Shown here: positions 34,366 to 47,885 of the stretch, in pieces
How the letters are laid out: each line of letters starts with the position of its first letter
Position numbering within the stretch: the stretch's first letter is position 1
NCBI GenBank assembly: GCA_019914945.1
Contig: CM034107.1
Span: forward strand, 2,604,001-2,668,000
Direction of reading: 5' to 3'
Source of the DNA: Typha latifolia
Taxonomy: Eukaryota; Streptophyta; Magnoliopsida; Poales; Typhaceae
Length of the DNA: 64,000 nt
The notes under the pieces: generated by a model
Seen by the model: the letters and a program-made list of their open reading frames with translations, nothing else
Told to the model about the DNA's origin: nothing
The model's database searches: none
Position numbers and translations under genes: made by a program

Positions 34366-37300
34366 TCAAAGAACAGTCTTGCGCAGTTCACTAGCCCCAT
34401 GAGCGAAGTGGCATCGGTCCCCGAACGTGCAGGAACCTTTGCCAAAGTTCTCACACAACTTGGTCTTGTAGTTGTTACCAGAACCACCGCGGGCTGCTCC
34501 GGCAGGCTTGGCAGGCAGTGGAGTTGAAGCACTAATGCTGACGATGAGTTCTCTGACCATCGCACTAGCATGTTTAATTTGATCGAAACTTCCCTCAAGC
34601 TCGATGTTCCTCAGGTTGGGATCGGACTCGTGCTCACGGATAGCCAGTTTGGCTCCAGTAATTCGACATATTTGTTTCGTATTGACTCCTCCCTTCCCAA
34701 TAATAGCACCAGCAAGAGAGGCATCAACACTTATCTTAGCAGTGGCAGAGGCACCAAAGCTTCCTGGAACACCTGCTGCTCCAGCCGGTGGAAGTGGTTC
34801 AAGGCGACCAGGAAATCTTCCCCCCATTGGAGGTGGAATAGGACCATCTTGAGATGGGAGGAAGGGCTTGCCAAGCTCTCTCTCGCCATGGGCAAAATGG
34901 CACTTGTCTCCAAATTTACAGCCTTCTGCAGTGTTGTACTTGTTGCATAAACGTGACTTGACAGCAGGGCCAGGACCATCAGGGACGGGAGGAGGACCCA
35001 TTGGGGGTCTTCCTGGAGGAGCATGACCGGGGTTGCCTAAGTTGGTCATCTGTGCAACAGCCTGGTATCCGCCAAGAACATAATGCAGAAAATGGCAGCC
35101 TTCACCAAATGGGCAACCAGCAGTGCTGCACCAAGATTTACACGATATCAGCTTTAAACTTCTATAATTTGCATTGTAGCGATTCATAAAGGAAGAAGAC
35201 ATCTTTAGTGTAAAATAAGGAAATTGAATTAAAGAAAGAAAGTTGAAGCAACTTTAAAAAAAGAGGAAATCATAAGCTTATAAAGAGACTGCCAAACAAG
35301 GAAAAATCATTCAAATAAAACATGCACAGAAAACATGCTACACAGGCTTCTGCTAAGAATTTTAGAATGCCAGAGGTAAAAACCTCACCCCAAAAACACA
35401 ACACCCAGCAGCATATTCCACAAACTTGGATATGCATTTAGTGATTATGAATTTTTAGTTACAAACCACAAAGTCAATGTCTGCCAAAATCTGGCTAAAC
35501 AGGGGGAAAACCCCTATAATTATGTTCTCTATCAGTTGAACAAGCACAAATTTGGTTAGATAGGGGGAAGTAAGCCCTACAATTGAGTTATCATCCATCT
35601 GTCAAGACCCCAAATGTTGATTGGAAACCATTGCTGAATGTTGTAAACACCTTACGAGCATATAGGCAAATATTTCTTATTAAAAAGGGAATTAAAACCC
35701 ATCTCACCTCTAGATCATCACATTTTTAGGTAACAAGCACATAGGTGACAACTATATCGGGACAGTTCTTTAACAACCACAACCAAACAACTCATTACTA
35801 ATAATATCCTTCACAAAATAATTAAGATAGATGACATTGCACAAATCAGGAAAAGGCTCCTAACTTGGTTTTGCAAATTATCTGCTCTCTAGTTAAGAGA
35901 GGATCTGAGTTACATCATGTTCCCATGTGCCCTAAAACATGGATCACCCGGTTGCCTTTCTACTTTAAGTCAAACAAAAATGTTCTTCTCTACAGAATCA
36001 TTTAACTGGTAAATATATGTACAAAGGATTACTAAAAAGTGAATATGATTCAAGTTCCACAAATTATATTTATTTCTAGGCATTTCAAATGAGATAGCAA
36101 CTCCTATTTCTCAATGGAAATTGAGAAATCTAGTCTAGCCATGTCTCCAAGCATGCAACAAATTTGGCACACACACACACACACATATATATAAATGAGG
36201 GAACTTTCCTACAGAATACATTTCAACTGGAAGATGTGCTGCAAATACAACATATACAAGAAAAACTTTTTTTTTCATAATGCATTTCATCTGAAGATGT
36301 GACCAAATAACTAAAAAAACAAAAAATGCATTACACTAAAGAATTCATCACAAAAAAACGCTCACACCAGAAGTAATCTACTGTTCTTATTGTCTGGCTT
36401 AAGATGATAACAAGCTTCTTATATTATCTGGGAGAGCATAAACCTAATAAGCAAGTCTGTGCATATACTTCAAAACATTCCTGTATTGGACAGTGCTGCA
36501 CACTGCACTACTCCAGCAGTGGTATGGCGCATAGCATGTCATTCAGGCAGACTGGTCAGTATCAACTAGAAATGCCAATGCAAACATATATCAATGTATA
36601 TATTCTCGGGTTAGTAACGAAACCAATCTTTCAAGTGGCTGAAACTAGGTTGGCACAAACTAGTATCATGTTGACTGTAGTATGCATGGTGTAAAGGTAT
36701 TGGCTTTAGGTATTCAAATTTAAACTCAATATTGGATCATGGATTTCTACATGTCTAAATTTGCTGTAGCACAAAACCACACCCAATAGCAATCTTATTC
36801 TCAACCAAAAATTGATGTAGTTCCACTAGCTTTACATAAAAAAGGAACTGAGTCAATGTGCGACAGTCATGTGCAACTTTCGGTGCCAGCAATATAGCAA
36901 GAGTGATGAGTAGCAATCAACAAGCCCCATGTCTAAACATGGCATTCCTAGGAGACTCAATTCTCAGAAGGGGAAAAGGATTTAGTCCAAGGATTTGACT
37001 ATCCTATGGTATGACTAGCCAAGTATTCATATACTTAGCCACGACCGCCAGACATAAACATCTGTTTTGACACATTTCACCCATCTTCTTAACCTAAAAG
37101 TTCTTTTGTCTTCTCAACAATAATATCAAGATTAAAGATAAAAAATCAAATTAAGGCAGGCCATTCAATGGAACCTTGTTAACAGAGGGCTCTAAACTTA
37201 TGCAAAATATGGTGATAAAGCAATCAGATTGTAATGTTAAATAACATGTAAAGCAATCAGATTGTAACATTCAATGGAACCTTGTTAACAGAGGCCATTC

Positions 37301-38798
37301 AATGGAACCTTCGCCATGAACATATAAATAACATGTAAAGCAATCAGATTGTAATGTTAAACAATCTGAAGTAATATTAAACAATATATCACAAATGTAA
37401 TGGCATTGATTCCTGGCATTCATACAGTTTGTGAGTTTCATAATAAAGCAGAACTGTAAGTTCTCATATTACTCCATTCAATATTGTCAACTTGCTTAAT
37501 GCTCAAGAACCTGTATCACAATCTTTAGTACCAGTTCATTAGTATTAGATGCATTTCTTTAAAGTACAAAAGATTTTAATCAAAAACAGAAATTGCAGCA
37601 AAATAGAGTAATGGCATTGATTCCTGGCATTCATACAGTTTGTGAGTTTCATAATAAAGCGGAACTGTAAGTTCTCATATTACTCCATTCAATATTGTCA
37701 ACTTGCTTAATGCTCAAGAACCTGTATCACAATCTTTAGTACCAATTCATTAGTATTAGATGCATTTCTTTAAAGTACAAAAGATTTTAATCAAAAACAG
37801 AAATTGCAGCAAAATAGATGTTACCGTTATGATATCCTTTTTAGATAAGTTAAGATTGGAACCTGAAAAACTTGGTGCATGGCTTCGATTTGCTTCCTAG
37901 ACCAGTTTGGTATGACTCCATTTCTGTTGCATGAAATTAATTATATGTTCTCAGTTGCAACCTTTTAATTTAACTAATCTTTATAATTCAAGTACAAATT
38001 CAATGCTCAATGTTAGTTAAGAATATATGTGAAATACTGTAACTTTCAATAAGAAAGTTCCTCTACAATTATCACCCTTCTGAATAAATCTGAGCTTAAT
38101 AAAGATTTTATCTTGTACCTAGGCAATTCAAAGGACATCACTCAAAACATAAAACAAAATCAAGGCCCAAACAGTTCAACTGAACTGTTTTTAGGAAATA
38201 AATCTACTCAAACTGATTTTATTTTTGCTAAAAACTCTGATCTTCCAGCACCACATCATTGCAGAACTCTACTGGTTTGATAACTGACGGGTACCTCTAT
38301 ATACTTATGACCACAAGGCCATTAAATATATAGTTACATACTGACAATTGGCCAATTATGCACAGAAGTAAACGGATATACCACTGTACTAAATTAAAGA
38401 CAAGAGAAGAGGCAGCAGCATGAAGACCAATATATCAAAGAAATGACGGAAAACATAAATAAGCAGATAATTACCGACAACAGTAACCAAGAAAGAGAAG
38501 GGAACAGCTATAGAAAGCAACTTTCCCCCAAAATTTACATAACTAAGAACTATAGTGCAAATAAATCAACGGCAATAAAAAAGGATAACTAAATCAAAAC
38601 TCAGCATTCACGATCTTGAACCCCTAGAAAAGCAGCTCCCCACCAAGAAACCACCCCAAGATCTTAAAAAACTATCGATCCATAAAAGCACAGATTGGGA
38701 AAGTAAGAAGCAGAAGCCTCACCTTTCGGCCGCTTCGCACCGGCTGCCCCACCGTTCGCCGCCTCCGGCCTCCCTCTCTTGCGAAAACCGGCTTCCAT
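34366..38798 (-). CDS. Zinc finger CCCH and KH domain RNA-binding protein (298 aa, 3 exons)
   Basis: Predicted RNA-binding regulator of mRNA fate. Exons 38723-38798, 37863-37923 and 34366-35125 join in phase (897 nt). Exon 1 has a basic nuclear-type start (MEAGFRKRGRPEAANGG...AKRPK). Exon 2 plus the start of exon 3 form the first CCCH finger (CTKFFSTAGCPFGEGCHFLH, C-X8-C-X5-C-X3-H). A second finger follows (CNKYNTAEGCKFGDKCHFAH). The KH domain lies at about residues 170-240 with GAIIGKGGVNTKQICRITGA, whose GKGG loop contacts RNA. The third finger is near the C-terminus (CENFGKGSCTFGDRCHFAH). The finger-finger-KH-finger order is that of the plant C3H36/C3H52-type subfamily. Intron 2 is 2.7 kb and carries a tandem duplication. 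The long intron makes exon 2 easy to miss; a start inside 35202 would lose half of finger 1. Confidence 0.92.
37397..37818. repeat. 211-bp tandem duplication in intron 2 of the CCCH/KH gene
   Basis: Two adjacent copies, 37397-37607 and 37608-37818, begin GTAATGGCATTGATTCCTGG and are almost identical; visible differences include AAAGCAGAAC/AAAGCGGAAC and ACCAGTTC/ACCAATTC. Just upstream (37160-37380) shorter words such as AAGCAATCAGATTGTAA and CATTCAATGGAACCTT are repeated in a shuffled pattern. Confidence 0.88.
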
Positions 38799-39732
38799 GG
38801 CAATGGCTAGATCTCAACAATAGGGCGGCCGAGGAAAGTAGAAGACGAAGAGAGCGAGAGATCTGCCGAGAAATGGCCAAAACCCTAGCTAGGGTTTCCG
38901 GTAGAGGAGAATGGAAGGCCCCCGAAGCAAGTGAGAAAGGAAGGGAAAAATGAGGGGGCCGCATTTACTTATAGGGAGGACGCGAGGCATGGATTTAAAT
39001 ATGGTTAACTTTTGAGGGGTTTGGAGTCCGCGTGGCAAAAGATGAGGTCAGTGAGGCCAAAAATTTTCGAGCACGAGCGAAGGATAATGTAATGACGATA
39101 TTACCCCTTCTTCTGGGATTTTTTTTTCATTTCACATTCTACAATAAATGTGTTTACTTTCATTTTACACCCCCTTTTCAATTCGATCATTGTTTAGTTG
39201 TTTAAAAATCCAATGACAAATTTAAGTGCAATTTAGGGTGTTTTTTGACATTTTACTAAGAATGCAGGTGCACAATTGAAAATAAGCAATTGCCAATCGT
39301 GGATGACAAGAATCTCACAACTGAAAGACATGATACAATCTTCTGGAACCAGACAAAAATCTCACAACTGAAAGACATGACACAATCTTCTGGTACAAAC
39401 GGCCATGTTGGTAATTCTTGCATCAATCTCATTAATTCCGAAATAAAGCTCATGAATATTGGAGACCATAGAAGACAAAAAATGGGAGCCATATCAAAAT
39501 AATTTACATGGTCAACAGGTTAACAGTGATATAATTCTACAGAGGCTCACAAGCCTTAGAAATTTCTTTTCTTAGTCATCATCTCAGATCAGATTATCCT
39601 TTCTAGTAGAGATACTTTCATCTGAAGATAAATGCAACTAAGTGGTAAGTAATAAATATCAGCAAAGACATTCAAGACAACACAATGCTTCTACGTGGAT
39701 CATTCTTCTAATATACAGTCATCAGCCAAGAA
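38799..39732. other. Promoter region of the CCCH/KH gene and 3' flank of EML
   Basis: Between two minus-strand genes, so it must hold the 5' UTR and promoter of the CCCH/KH gene and the 3' UTR end of the EMSY-like gene. A 47-bp tandem duplication with the word AATCTCACAACTGAAAGACA starts at 39311 and 39358. No other gene seen. Confidence 0.5.
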
Positions 39733-42700
39733 CTATATGTCGTCGTCATCGCCTTCATGCCGATAGTCAGATGCAGCACCATCTCTAATCATGTGATCAC
39801 CAAGAGAGCCTTCCCTAACTTCGCCAGCCATGTCGTCGTCGAAGTTGGCTCCGTGTTGATTCCCTGCATACTGTTGATTCCTCCATCCTCGATTGCGTTC
39901 CATTGATTGGCCGTGCCCATGTGAGAACTGGTGCCCACCTTCTGATTCATGAAAAAAAAGGGTCATAATCTGCTAAGAAGAAAGGTATTCCTTCAATACA
40001 AGTCAAATTGTAGCTTAAACAAACACGGATTTCTTGTCAGATAATTCATGAAAAGAAAAAACAACAATTCCGAAAGAAAAACCATTACTGAATAGGAAGG
40101 GAAGATCAACAGATAGGATCCTCGTGTTAGTAAGAACCATCAGACATATGGTCATAATGTCAGGTTTCCCTTTTCTAATGATATCAGATAACATGGTTTC
40201 CTTAAATGGTTATACATCTCATTACCGTGAGTAATATATATATCCTAACCTGGAAGAGAATAGTTTGTGCAGATGAAAGAGCCTTGCTGATGTCTACGAA
40301 ACAACAGATACAAGATTGTATAGAGAGAGGCAGATCAACACTTACCACTTTCACCATCTGATGCATCAGCAAGCCGTGCAATTGCATCAATCAATGATTG
40401 TTCATGCTCCTACAAGGAAATCTTTATGTTAGTTTAATTCAGATAACAGCTTAAACACAATACCCTTAGTAGTTTTTACCTTCAGGACTTTCTTTGCCTT
40501 CTCAATCTCAAGAGGATCAGGATGACTTGCACCAAGAACCCTCTCCACCTGCTTGGCATCATTTGCAAGAAATACCATATATCAAATCTTAAGGCCTAGA
40601 AAGTAAATATGACCCATTTAGTTTCTTCCAAACTACCTCCTTCAAAAGAGTTTCTGTATGAAGAATTTCAATGTCATCGGCGCCCTTTTTCCCAGTGCCA
40701 TTTTGAGCCAGAAGGAAGTCTCTCTTGGGCATGTTCTTGAGGGATCCTCTTCCCCTTCCTGCACCTGGTACAGCTCCACCACGTCCCGTGGACTTCTTAA
40801 TCCCACGGCCTGGAGCACCACGACCCGAACGATGATTAATACCTGGGTCCTCACCTTCCCATCTTATATCTTCAGGAGAAATCTGCAACCAAGTCAAAAG
40901 GATGAAGCACAAGCAGATTATCAAAAGGGTAATTTCAAAAGGTAAATTAGGGAAGATGAATGAGGCGTTAATCATTTCCGATCTGTCATTAAAAGAATCT
41001 GATCTAGACTCTTGTCTACTCCAGCCAAAGAACTAATATAAGTTATCAGAAACTATAGAAGAACATCTGGAAAGAAGCAAAAAAAAAAAATCACTATAAC
41101 GAAATCTTCTGAGAACGTCAGAAACAGCAAAATCAATCCTTATATAGCAACAGAGGAGTCTGAGAATTCTTTTATCTTGTTAGCAGGGGTTTCCAAATGT
41201 ATTAATATGGAAATCCCAAGAAATGTGCTAAACCTGATACTATATCCTGTAGTAATGAGGTTCTGCAAGAAAGTATTCACATTTCTGGTTTTTCTTTCTT
41301 TCAGGGTAAGGAATTCACATTTCCTTTGTAGTCTGTCTTATTATATGACTCTAGACAGTGTTAATAGAACAAGGAAAGCTACTGCTCTTCATCTAGTGTA
41401 TTGCGACAAATTGAAATATTGGTACACAATGATTTCTGAAAATTTTCTATACAACTGCTACTAGAAGTTTGAAACACAATGCGGGGCAGAGCAACGGCTG
41501 CCCGAAAAGGGTATAGGCAGCCACAATTTGTAGTTGGCCTGCCTTGTGGTCCGCTTGGGTGCTTGCCAGGACGGACGGCCTGCCTCAAGAGTTGGAGCAG
41601 GTCAGATATTTAATTGGGTTTGAGAACTAACCATTCCAAAATAAAATAAACCAACTTCACTCTTGAGTCCTAGAATCCCAAATTTCTACTCTGCATCTCT
41701 CGATCAAATTTCGGTAGTTTTCATTGGTTCTTCTTGGGGGGGGTGTCCTATTAGTTGAAGGATGAAGCTCTTCCTCCCTAACCTTCCATGCTCCTAGACA
41801 ACGCATGACTGAGAGTAGTGAGCGATGCAAAGTGGCAATGGTAAACCCATCTTCCTTTCATATTCAAGTCGTCTTCCTCCGGAGCGTCACGACGAGCAGC
41901 GGTGTTGGCAGCTAGCGATGGCTATCTCTCTCTTTCTCTCTAATAATGAGAGTTCTGATAAATAGAAATGACAAAACTTCTTTCTGGCATCATAAAAGAC
42001 AAGGTTTCTAGTATTAATTGATTAACTAATAAAGTCACTGGCTTATAAAAGGCCAAGTGCTCACCCACTGTTTTCACTCTCCCTCTCACTAGCTGACATG
42101 CACTCATTATTATTAATTTATTTTAGATGCATTAATAGCATATGTGTATATATATACATATATTATATATATACATATTTGTAAATTGTGATCTTAACAT
42201 ATATATACATATACATATTTTTTACGCTCGTAAATTGCACTATTAAAATTTATATATATATATATATATATATTATTTTTTATATATTAAAAATGCTAAA
42301 CTGCCTTGGCGCTACATGGAGAGTGTTCGCCCGCAACCCCTAGCTACCTTTTATTACATTGATGAAACAACTTCTATGATTTACTTTGTATCAAGCAAGG
42401 ATTGTCATACGTTGGCCCCAGTGCCCCACTACCACACTAGCGCACCTCTATATAGATTTTTAAAGGTATTTATACATATTTTAAGTTCTAACATATGAAT
42501 TAAAACTTACATTAGTGCCTTTTATCCATAAGATAATATTGTAAAAGACTTAGTATAGCAAGAGTCATGTAGAAATATGATTCAACACTTAATATTAAAT
42601 AAATACCTCTCTCTTTGTTTCCCATGTTTTATTAAAGACTTAAATATAAGAAAAGACAAGCAGAAATATAATTCAACACATAATATCAAATAATTTCTCT

Positions 42701-45700
42701 TTCTCTTTGTTTCCTATGTTTTAAAGAGCATAAATAGATCTAGCACCAAAAAAATGACTGACAAATGATAGATCTAACTTATTTTGCCACACATAGGATG
42801 ATTAATCTCTAGTATGGTTTATAAAACAAAAAAATTAGGACGAGAAAACAAGAAAAGCATATCTTTGGATGAGATTTAAAGCTTCCATCTTTGGATCGGC
42901 CTCATCTCTTAAATCTCTATTTCTCCTCCTTTTCTTCCTTTTGGTTTGGGAAATAAGCCTGCCAGTGAAGAGCGACATAGGCAACGGCATACATCGGCAT
43001 ATAGTGGCACACATCAACACTCCCCCATGCCAAATGTTAGCACACCACTAGCACAACACATGCCAATCACCACGGACACACATTGGCACAAGGTGGCACA
43101 GGAGAGTCCCATCGGCACTCCCCGTGCCAGGTGTCGTTGCAAGCATCAAGACAATCAAATGAACAAGCAATACAACTTGTTATTGATATCCACGCCACAG
43201 CAAACAAAAAGTAGTTCACATGTCAAACAAACAAACTATAGTTAATACTAAAGATATGCAGCAACAGTAAATTTGAATTAAGTGATACTGCTTGATATTG
43301 TTTTTCTATGTACAACCATCCTCTAGGATGAAATAAGTGCCTTATGTGTCTAGAAGTTGGCAAGCCAAGTATTGAAAGAACAAACAAAGGAATATGAAGC
43401 TGGACTATATGGAAAAAATCAGTCTTTTGAAAATCGATTTTGGCAGCCGCCATGGTGAGGTGGTGCTCCGGCTGCCCCGCAATGTGGGTTGGTGTCGGCA
43501 TGGGGCTGCCAACCGCCATTGCTGGCTGCCTAGGCACTATAAAGAGTTAGGCGAGCCCGGGCAGCCCGATAAGGTGGGCGACACTTCGGCCCGCTAGCTA
43601 ACCAAGCGGGTTGGAACTGAGTGTGGATCAGGTTTAATAACTAATCACTAGCCCACTATATATAAAAGAAAACCAAACCCTTTTGCAGCTCTCTCTCTCG
43701 AAAGCTCCTCTCCCATGTGGTAACTAGCGAAGGCGTTGAGAGGCGGCGGCAAGCAAAGGCGTCTGAGTGGTGACATCAAGCAAAGGCTCAAACGCGCCGA
43801 GCGGCGGTTGCGAGCGGTGATGGCAACCGGTAGGAAACCACCAAATCGTGGATTGCCTCATCTTCTCCTCCTCTTTTTTGTTTCTTCTTTTCTTTCTCTT
43901 TGACATTGGAAACCACCAAACTCTTCTTTCTTTGTGCTTTAACCGATGGAAAAGAGGGAAAGAGCTTCAACCGATGGGAACGAGGCCACGTGCTAACATT
44001 GGAAACCACCAGCACCACCAGCATTGGAACTACCAACTATTAATGCATTTCAAACCATCAATTATTAATTTTACTTCAGATTGTGATAATTTACTATTAA
44101 GAAGTTAATGAAATATTTATACATACTGAATTATAAATTTGTAATCTATTATTTTTATGGTTGTGAATTGCACTATAATTTTATAAATGATATATTAGTA
44201 TACATATATAATTATATATATCATATAGAATTATTTTTTTATTTTTATATATTAAAATTGCTAGACCACATTAGCGTCCGCCTTCCCCCTAAGCGCTAGG
44301 CGGTGGGTGAGCCCCCGCCACCTGCGGATGCTTTTCAATACACTAGAAAAAATGATATAAGAGTCAGCAAAAAAGGATTACATATAAACAGAGACAAAGG
44401 AGTACAATTTGGAAGGAAAGAACCAAGAAACAATAAGCACCTCAAAGGAATAGAGTCAATTGTCCTTCAACAATTGTTCCTTCTGCCACCTAGTTCTTCT
44501 TCATTACAAGGCATGATAAGTACTGTTTAGTGCCACTAATATTATTTTCCCAAGATGAAAATTTATCTGTCTTTTGTAGAAAAAGAAGGAAAACCTTCTT
44601 GCATGGTTAAGAAACTTAATCAGCAACCATTAATCAAGCGTAAGAAAAAACATTTATCATACTATAGCAAAAGACAAAATAACCAAATATAATTACAAAA
44701 ACAAGTCATGAGCTTAACATCTAATCTGCTATAAGCTAGTATAAGAGAGAGGACTAACAATCCAACAATACAAGAACATTGATAAAAGATATCTGCAAAG
44801 TTCTAGTGATTCAGAACAATAAGAAATTGATTCACCTCTTTAAGATTGACCCATTCCCATGTCTCATTTTGTGTGTTTATGTCATAAACCAGCGCGTGAA
44901 GGCCCTATCAATGAGAAATAAAGGGTAAGGCTTGCTGAAACAGAGCAACGGAAAGAAGTTTGGTTACTTTGGTATTGAGCAAGTAAACACACCTCAACTG
45001 GATTGTAATCAGTAATTACAGCATCATAAAAATTATTATCTTCAGGCCATCTTGTCATGACTTTACGCCCAATCAGTGGATCGAATGATGGTGCTTCTGC
45101 AGGTTCAGTTGAAGCAATCCTGTTAATGGCTTGGACCCTTCCACTTGGACCTGCAGAAGGATACTGCACTGGTTTTGTTGAAGACGCACCTGGTAACTTC
45201 TGACCCTGTAAAACATGACATGTAAAGAAAAGGGGAAGCCAGAAAATGCAAAATGCAAGAGTAAAAAACATTGGAATCATCTGCATACTGATTTAGTCTT
45301 TTTTCCTTTTACTCCAGAAGCAGATCCCTTTTTCAAAGCTGATGATGTTGGCTGCATTGGAGCAGGAAGTGGTTGCGAGTGCAGGGCAGGAGATGGTGCA
45401 GCCATAGATAGAGATGGTATAGATTGGGATGTCTTTTGCCTCTTGCGAGAAGCTGAGACAGTAGGACTTGGTATGGTGTCATGAGAAGGTTGAGCATTAC
45501 TAACCAACCCAGCTTGAATCCCGCCTGCTTGTCTCCACTCCCTAATTGTTTTCAACAAAAATTAAGACCAACAAAAAGTTCAAGGAAGAGTTGAAGTGGA
45601 AATAATCTTGCTCAAGAATTTGAATTCTGTGTTTGTGACAAAGACCAAGTTGATTCATATGAAACCTTATTCTCCGGATAATGTCATCAGCATTCACCCT

Positions 45701-47885
45701 GCTTAATAACTCTCTATGCTCTTTGTCGGACACTCTTAGTTCCTTTCTAAGTTCAGTTATGAGGCTTTCCTTCTCCTGGAAAAAAAGAAAAAGAGAGAAT
45801 ACGAAAGAAAACATCCTGTGAGTTTGCTGAGGTAACTTCAAAGACTAACATCTACGAGAGTACTAAAACCACAAACAGTAGGTTAAATTCTTTAGGCTAG
45901 ATTACAAGGAGATTAATACCCAAGTAATGGCATCAGACTGAGCCTTGAATGCCCTGAGAACTGAAGTGTACGCTTCTTGCTCAAGTTGATGTATTTGGAC
46001 CTCCATATCATTTTGCACCCTGGGATATGGAGTGGCACCAACAATGGCTCTTCCATTTCCACTGACACGCCCTCCTCTTGCACTTCTGTTCTGATATGGT
46101 GGTGGGAGATCATCATCAGTTCCTGAATTAATTCAAGGAAGCACAATCAACATCACAAGATTATCATGAGCAACTTAGAAGAATGAGATATATCTTATAT
46201 GTTAGTTCTATATGTACAAATGCTCACATGTGTACATACATATAGATGCAGCTATGGATTTAAACCTGTGAATTCAGGTCTAATAATATGCCATCCAGTT
46301 CACTCACAATTAGCTACAATCTACCAAAATCACTAGAATGCCAGCCTTATAACATGTCTTCCAGATAATTGCTCATGTAAATCAACAATTCATCTCTGAC
46401 TGTTACAAGATTAAAACTTTCATAAAAGAGCATTGATGACTATTTATTAGATTGTCATACTCCAAACAGACTGCTACGATTGAAGATGTAGTAAAAATGC
46501 TAAATCTGATCTAAGATAGAAGGTAATCAGACTCTATAAAAAACCGGTAGACAAAACAAAACAGATGTGTGGTTTTGCAGGAAATTTTCATATCAGAAAT
46601 TTCAAAAGCGCATATAACACATTAATTTTTTTTCTTGAGAAAATAATATATTCACCAAGATTTGAACAATGATTTAGAAGTGGGTATTTAAAATACAAAG
46701 GAAGATAAGCTATTAGAGACATATCAAGAAACCAGTGTATAGAGAAGGAAATTGTCAAAGTAAAATAAATGGAAGGTTTAAATAGATACAAATTACTTGA
46801 CTCTCTCCAGTGAACCAACGTTATAATTTTGGTAGACTATCTACTATGATTTTTGTATCTCCGACCCATTCTACATGGCTACACATAATTCTCTGCCTCT
46901 TCTAGCATTTTTTTTTCTTTTCCTTCAGAGAATACTTTTATTATTCTCCATATCATTTTCCTACTTCATAAAGTATACTCGTGATGCAAGATATACTCCT
47001 TCCAATTACTTATTATCTCGACGCATAACATGTCTCTACCATAAACTTTAAGGGAAAAAAAAACCTTTTTAATAAGAACCTCCATTGACCAGCATATGAA
47101 GACCAGTCCTGCTTCATTCAATCTTGCTTATCATTTTACTGGCAGCTGAAGTAGCCATGGTCAAACAAACCTAACACCCTAAACGATTAATATATAAGTC
47201 AGGACTACTGTACACATAGGACATAGCAGGCTACTACTACATAGAGATTAAGAGACTTGTGTTCCCTTCTAGATGGAATATCTACAAACACAAACATAAC
47301 GTTTTTTCACCTTTTCAAGGCTAGAGGGCACATACCAACTTGAAAAGTTACAAGAAAGATGAATGTAAGTTTTTCACGACAATCAGCAGCAGTAAGCTCC
47401 ACTCCAAATGCATCGGAAGAACCATAAAATCTAACTGACTTCATACAAGGTTAACCCTTAGTGCAGTGGAAAATTTTGTAGGAGAAAAGGAGCGAAATTT
47501 TCCATAAAGATTACGTATTTATAGGACATTGGACCAAATTCACAACAAATCAATATCTAAACCCTGATTTCATATTTCAAATAGCTCACAAGCAATAAGG
47601 AGATTGCCCCATCGTAGCCACAAGAAAAAGGGAGAAAACTTGTGGACAAATTGTAAGTTACTATAAAACCCTAGCTCAAACCCCGATTCCTCATCTCATA
47701 TAGCAGATAAGAGATATGACCTCATCCAACAAATTCCGCGCATTATGCTACACCGGTACTAAAAGTCCAGAACAATTCCGAAATAAGTAGAGTAACGAAG
47801 CTCATTAGTTCGAGGGAAATCATCTTAAAACACCAAGGAGTTGTCGAAGCCACTCACCGCTACTATCAGAAGGATTATACTCCAT
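39733..47885 (-). CDS. EML: EMSY-LIKE protein with ENT and Tudor/Agenet domains (487 aa, 10 exons)
   Basis: Nuclear chromatin-associated protein; the EMSY-LIKE family reads histone methyl marks through its Agenet/Tudor module and acts in plant immunity and seed development. Exons 47858-47885, 45920-46122, 45666-45775, 45289-45541, 44993-45205, 44836-44904, 40637-40882, 40480-40548, 40346-40409 and 39733-39941 give 1464 nt with matching phases. The ENT domain spans roughly residues 44-125 ([52 protein letters not shown]). A Ser/Pro-rich nuclear linker with basic [20 protein letters not shown] follows. The Agenet/Tudor domain lies at about 240-295 ([45 protein letters not shown]). After it come a GRGRG-type basic stretch, a coiled coil ([18 protein letters not shown]) and an acidic end ([10 protein letters not shown]). 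Start [10 protein letters not shown] is typical of the family. Intron 6 is about 4 kb and contains transposon-like debris. Confidence 0.93.
40883..44835. mobile_element. Giant EML intron with two related decayed insertions
   Basis: The intron holds two segments that share order and wording: about 41470-42310 and 43440-44300. Each begins with a G/C-rich block full of CAGCC/GGCTGCC words. Each then has a TATA-like CTATATATAAAAG or CTTATAAAAGG box, CT-rich leader DNA and an AT microsatellite. Each ends in ...ATATATTAAAAATGCTA or ...ATATATTAAAATTGCTA followed by a GCGC-rich block. This looks like two copies of one non-autonomous element, possibly hAT-like; termini were not defined. Between them, 42900-43140 has several GGCACAC/TGGCACA repeats. 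Confidence 0.4.
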
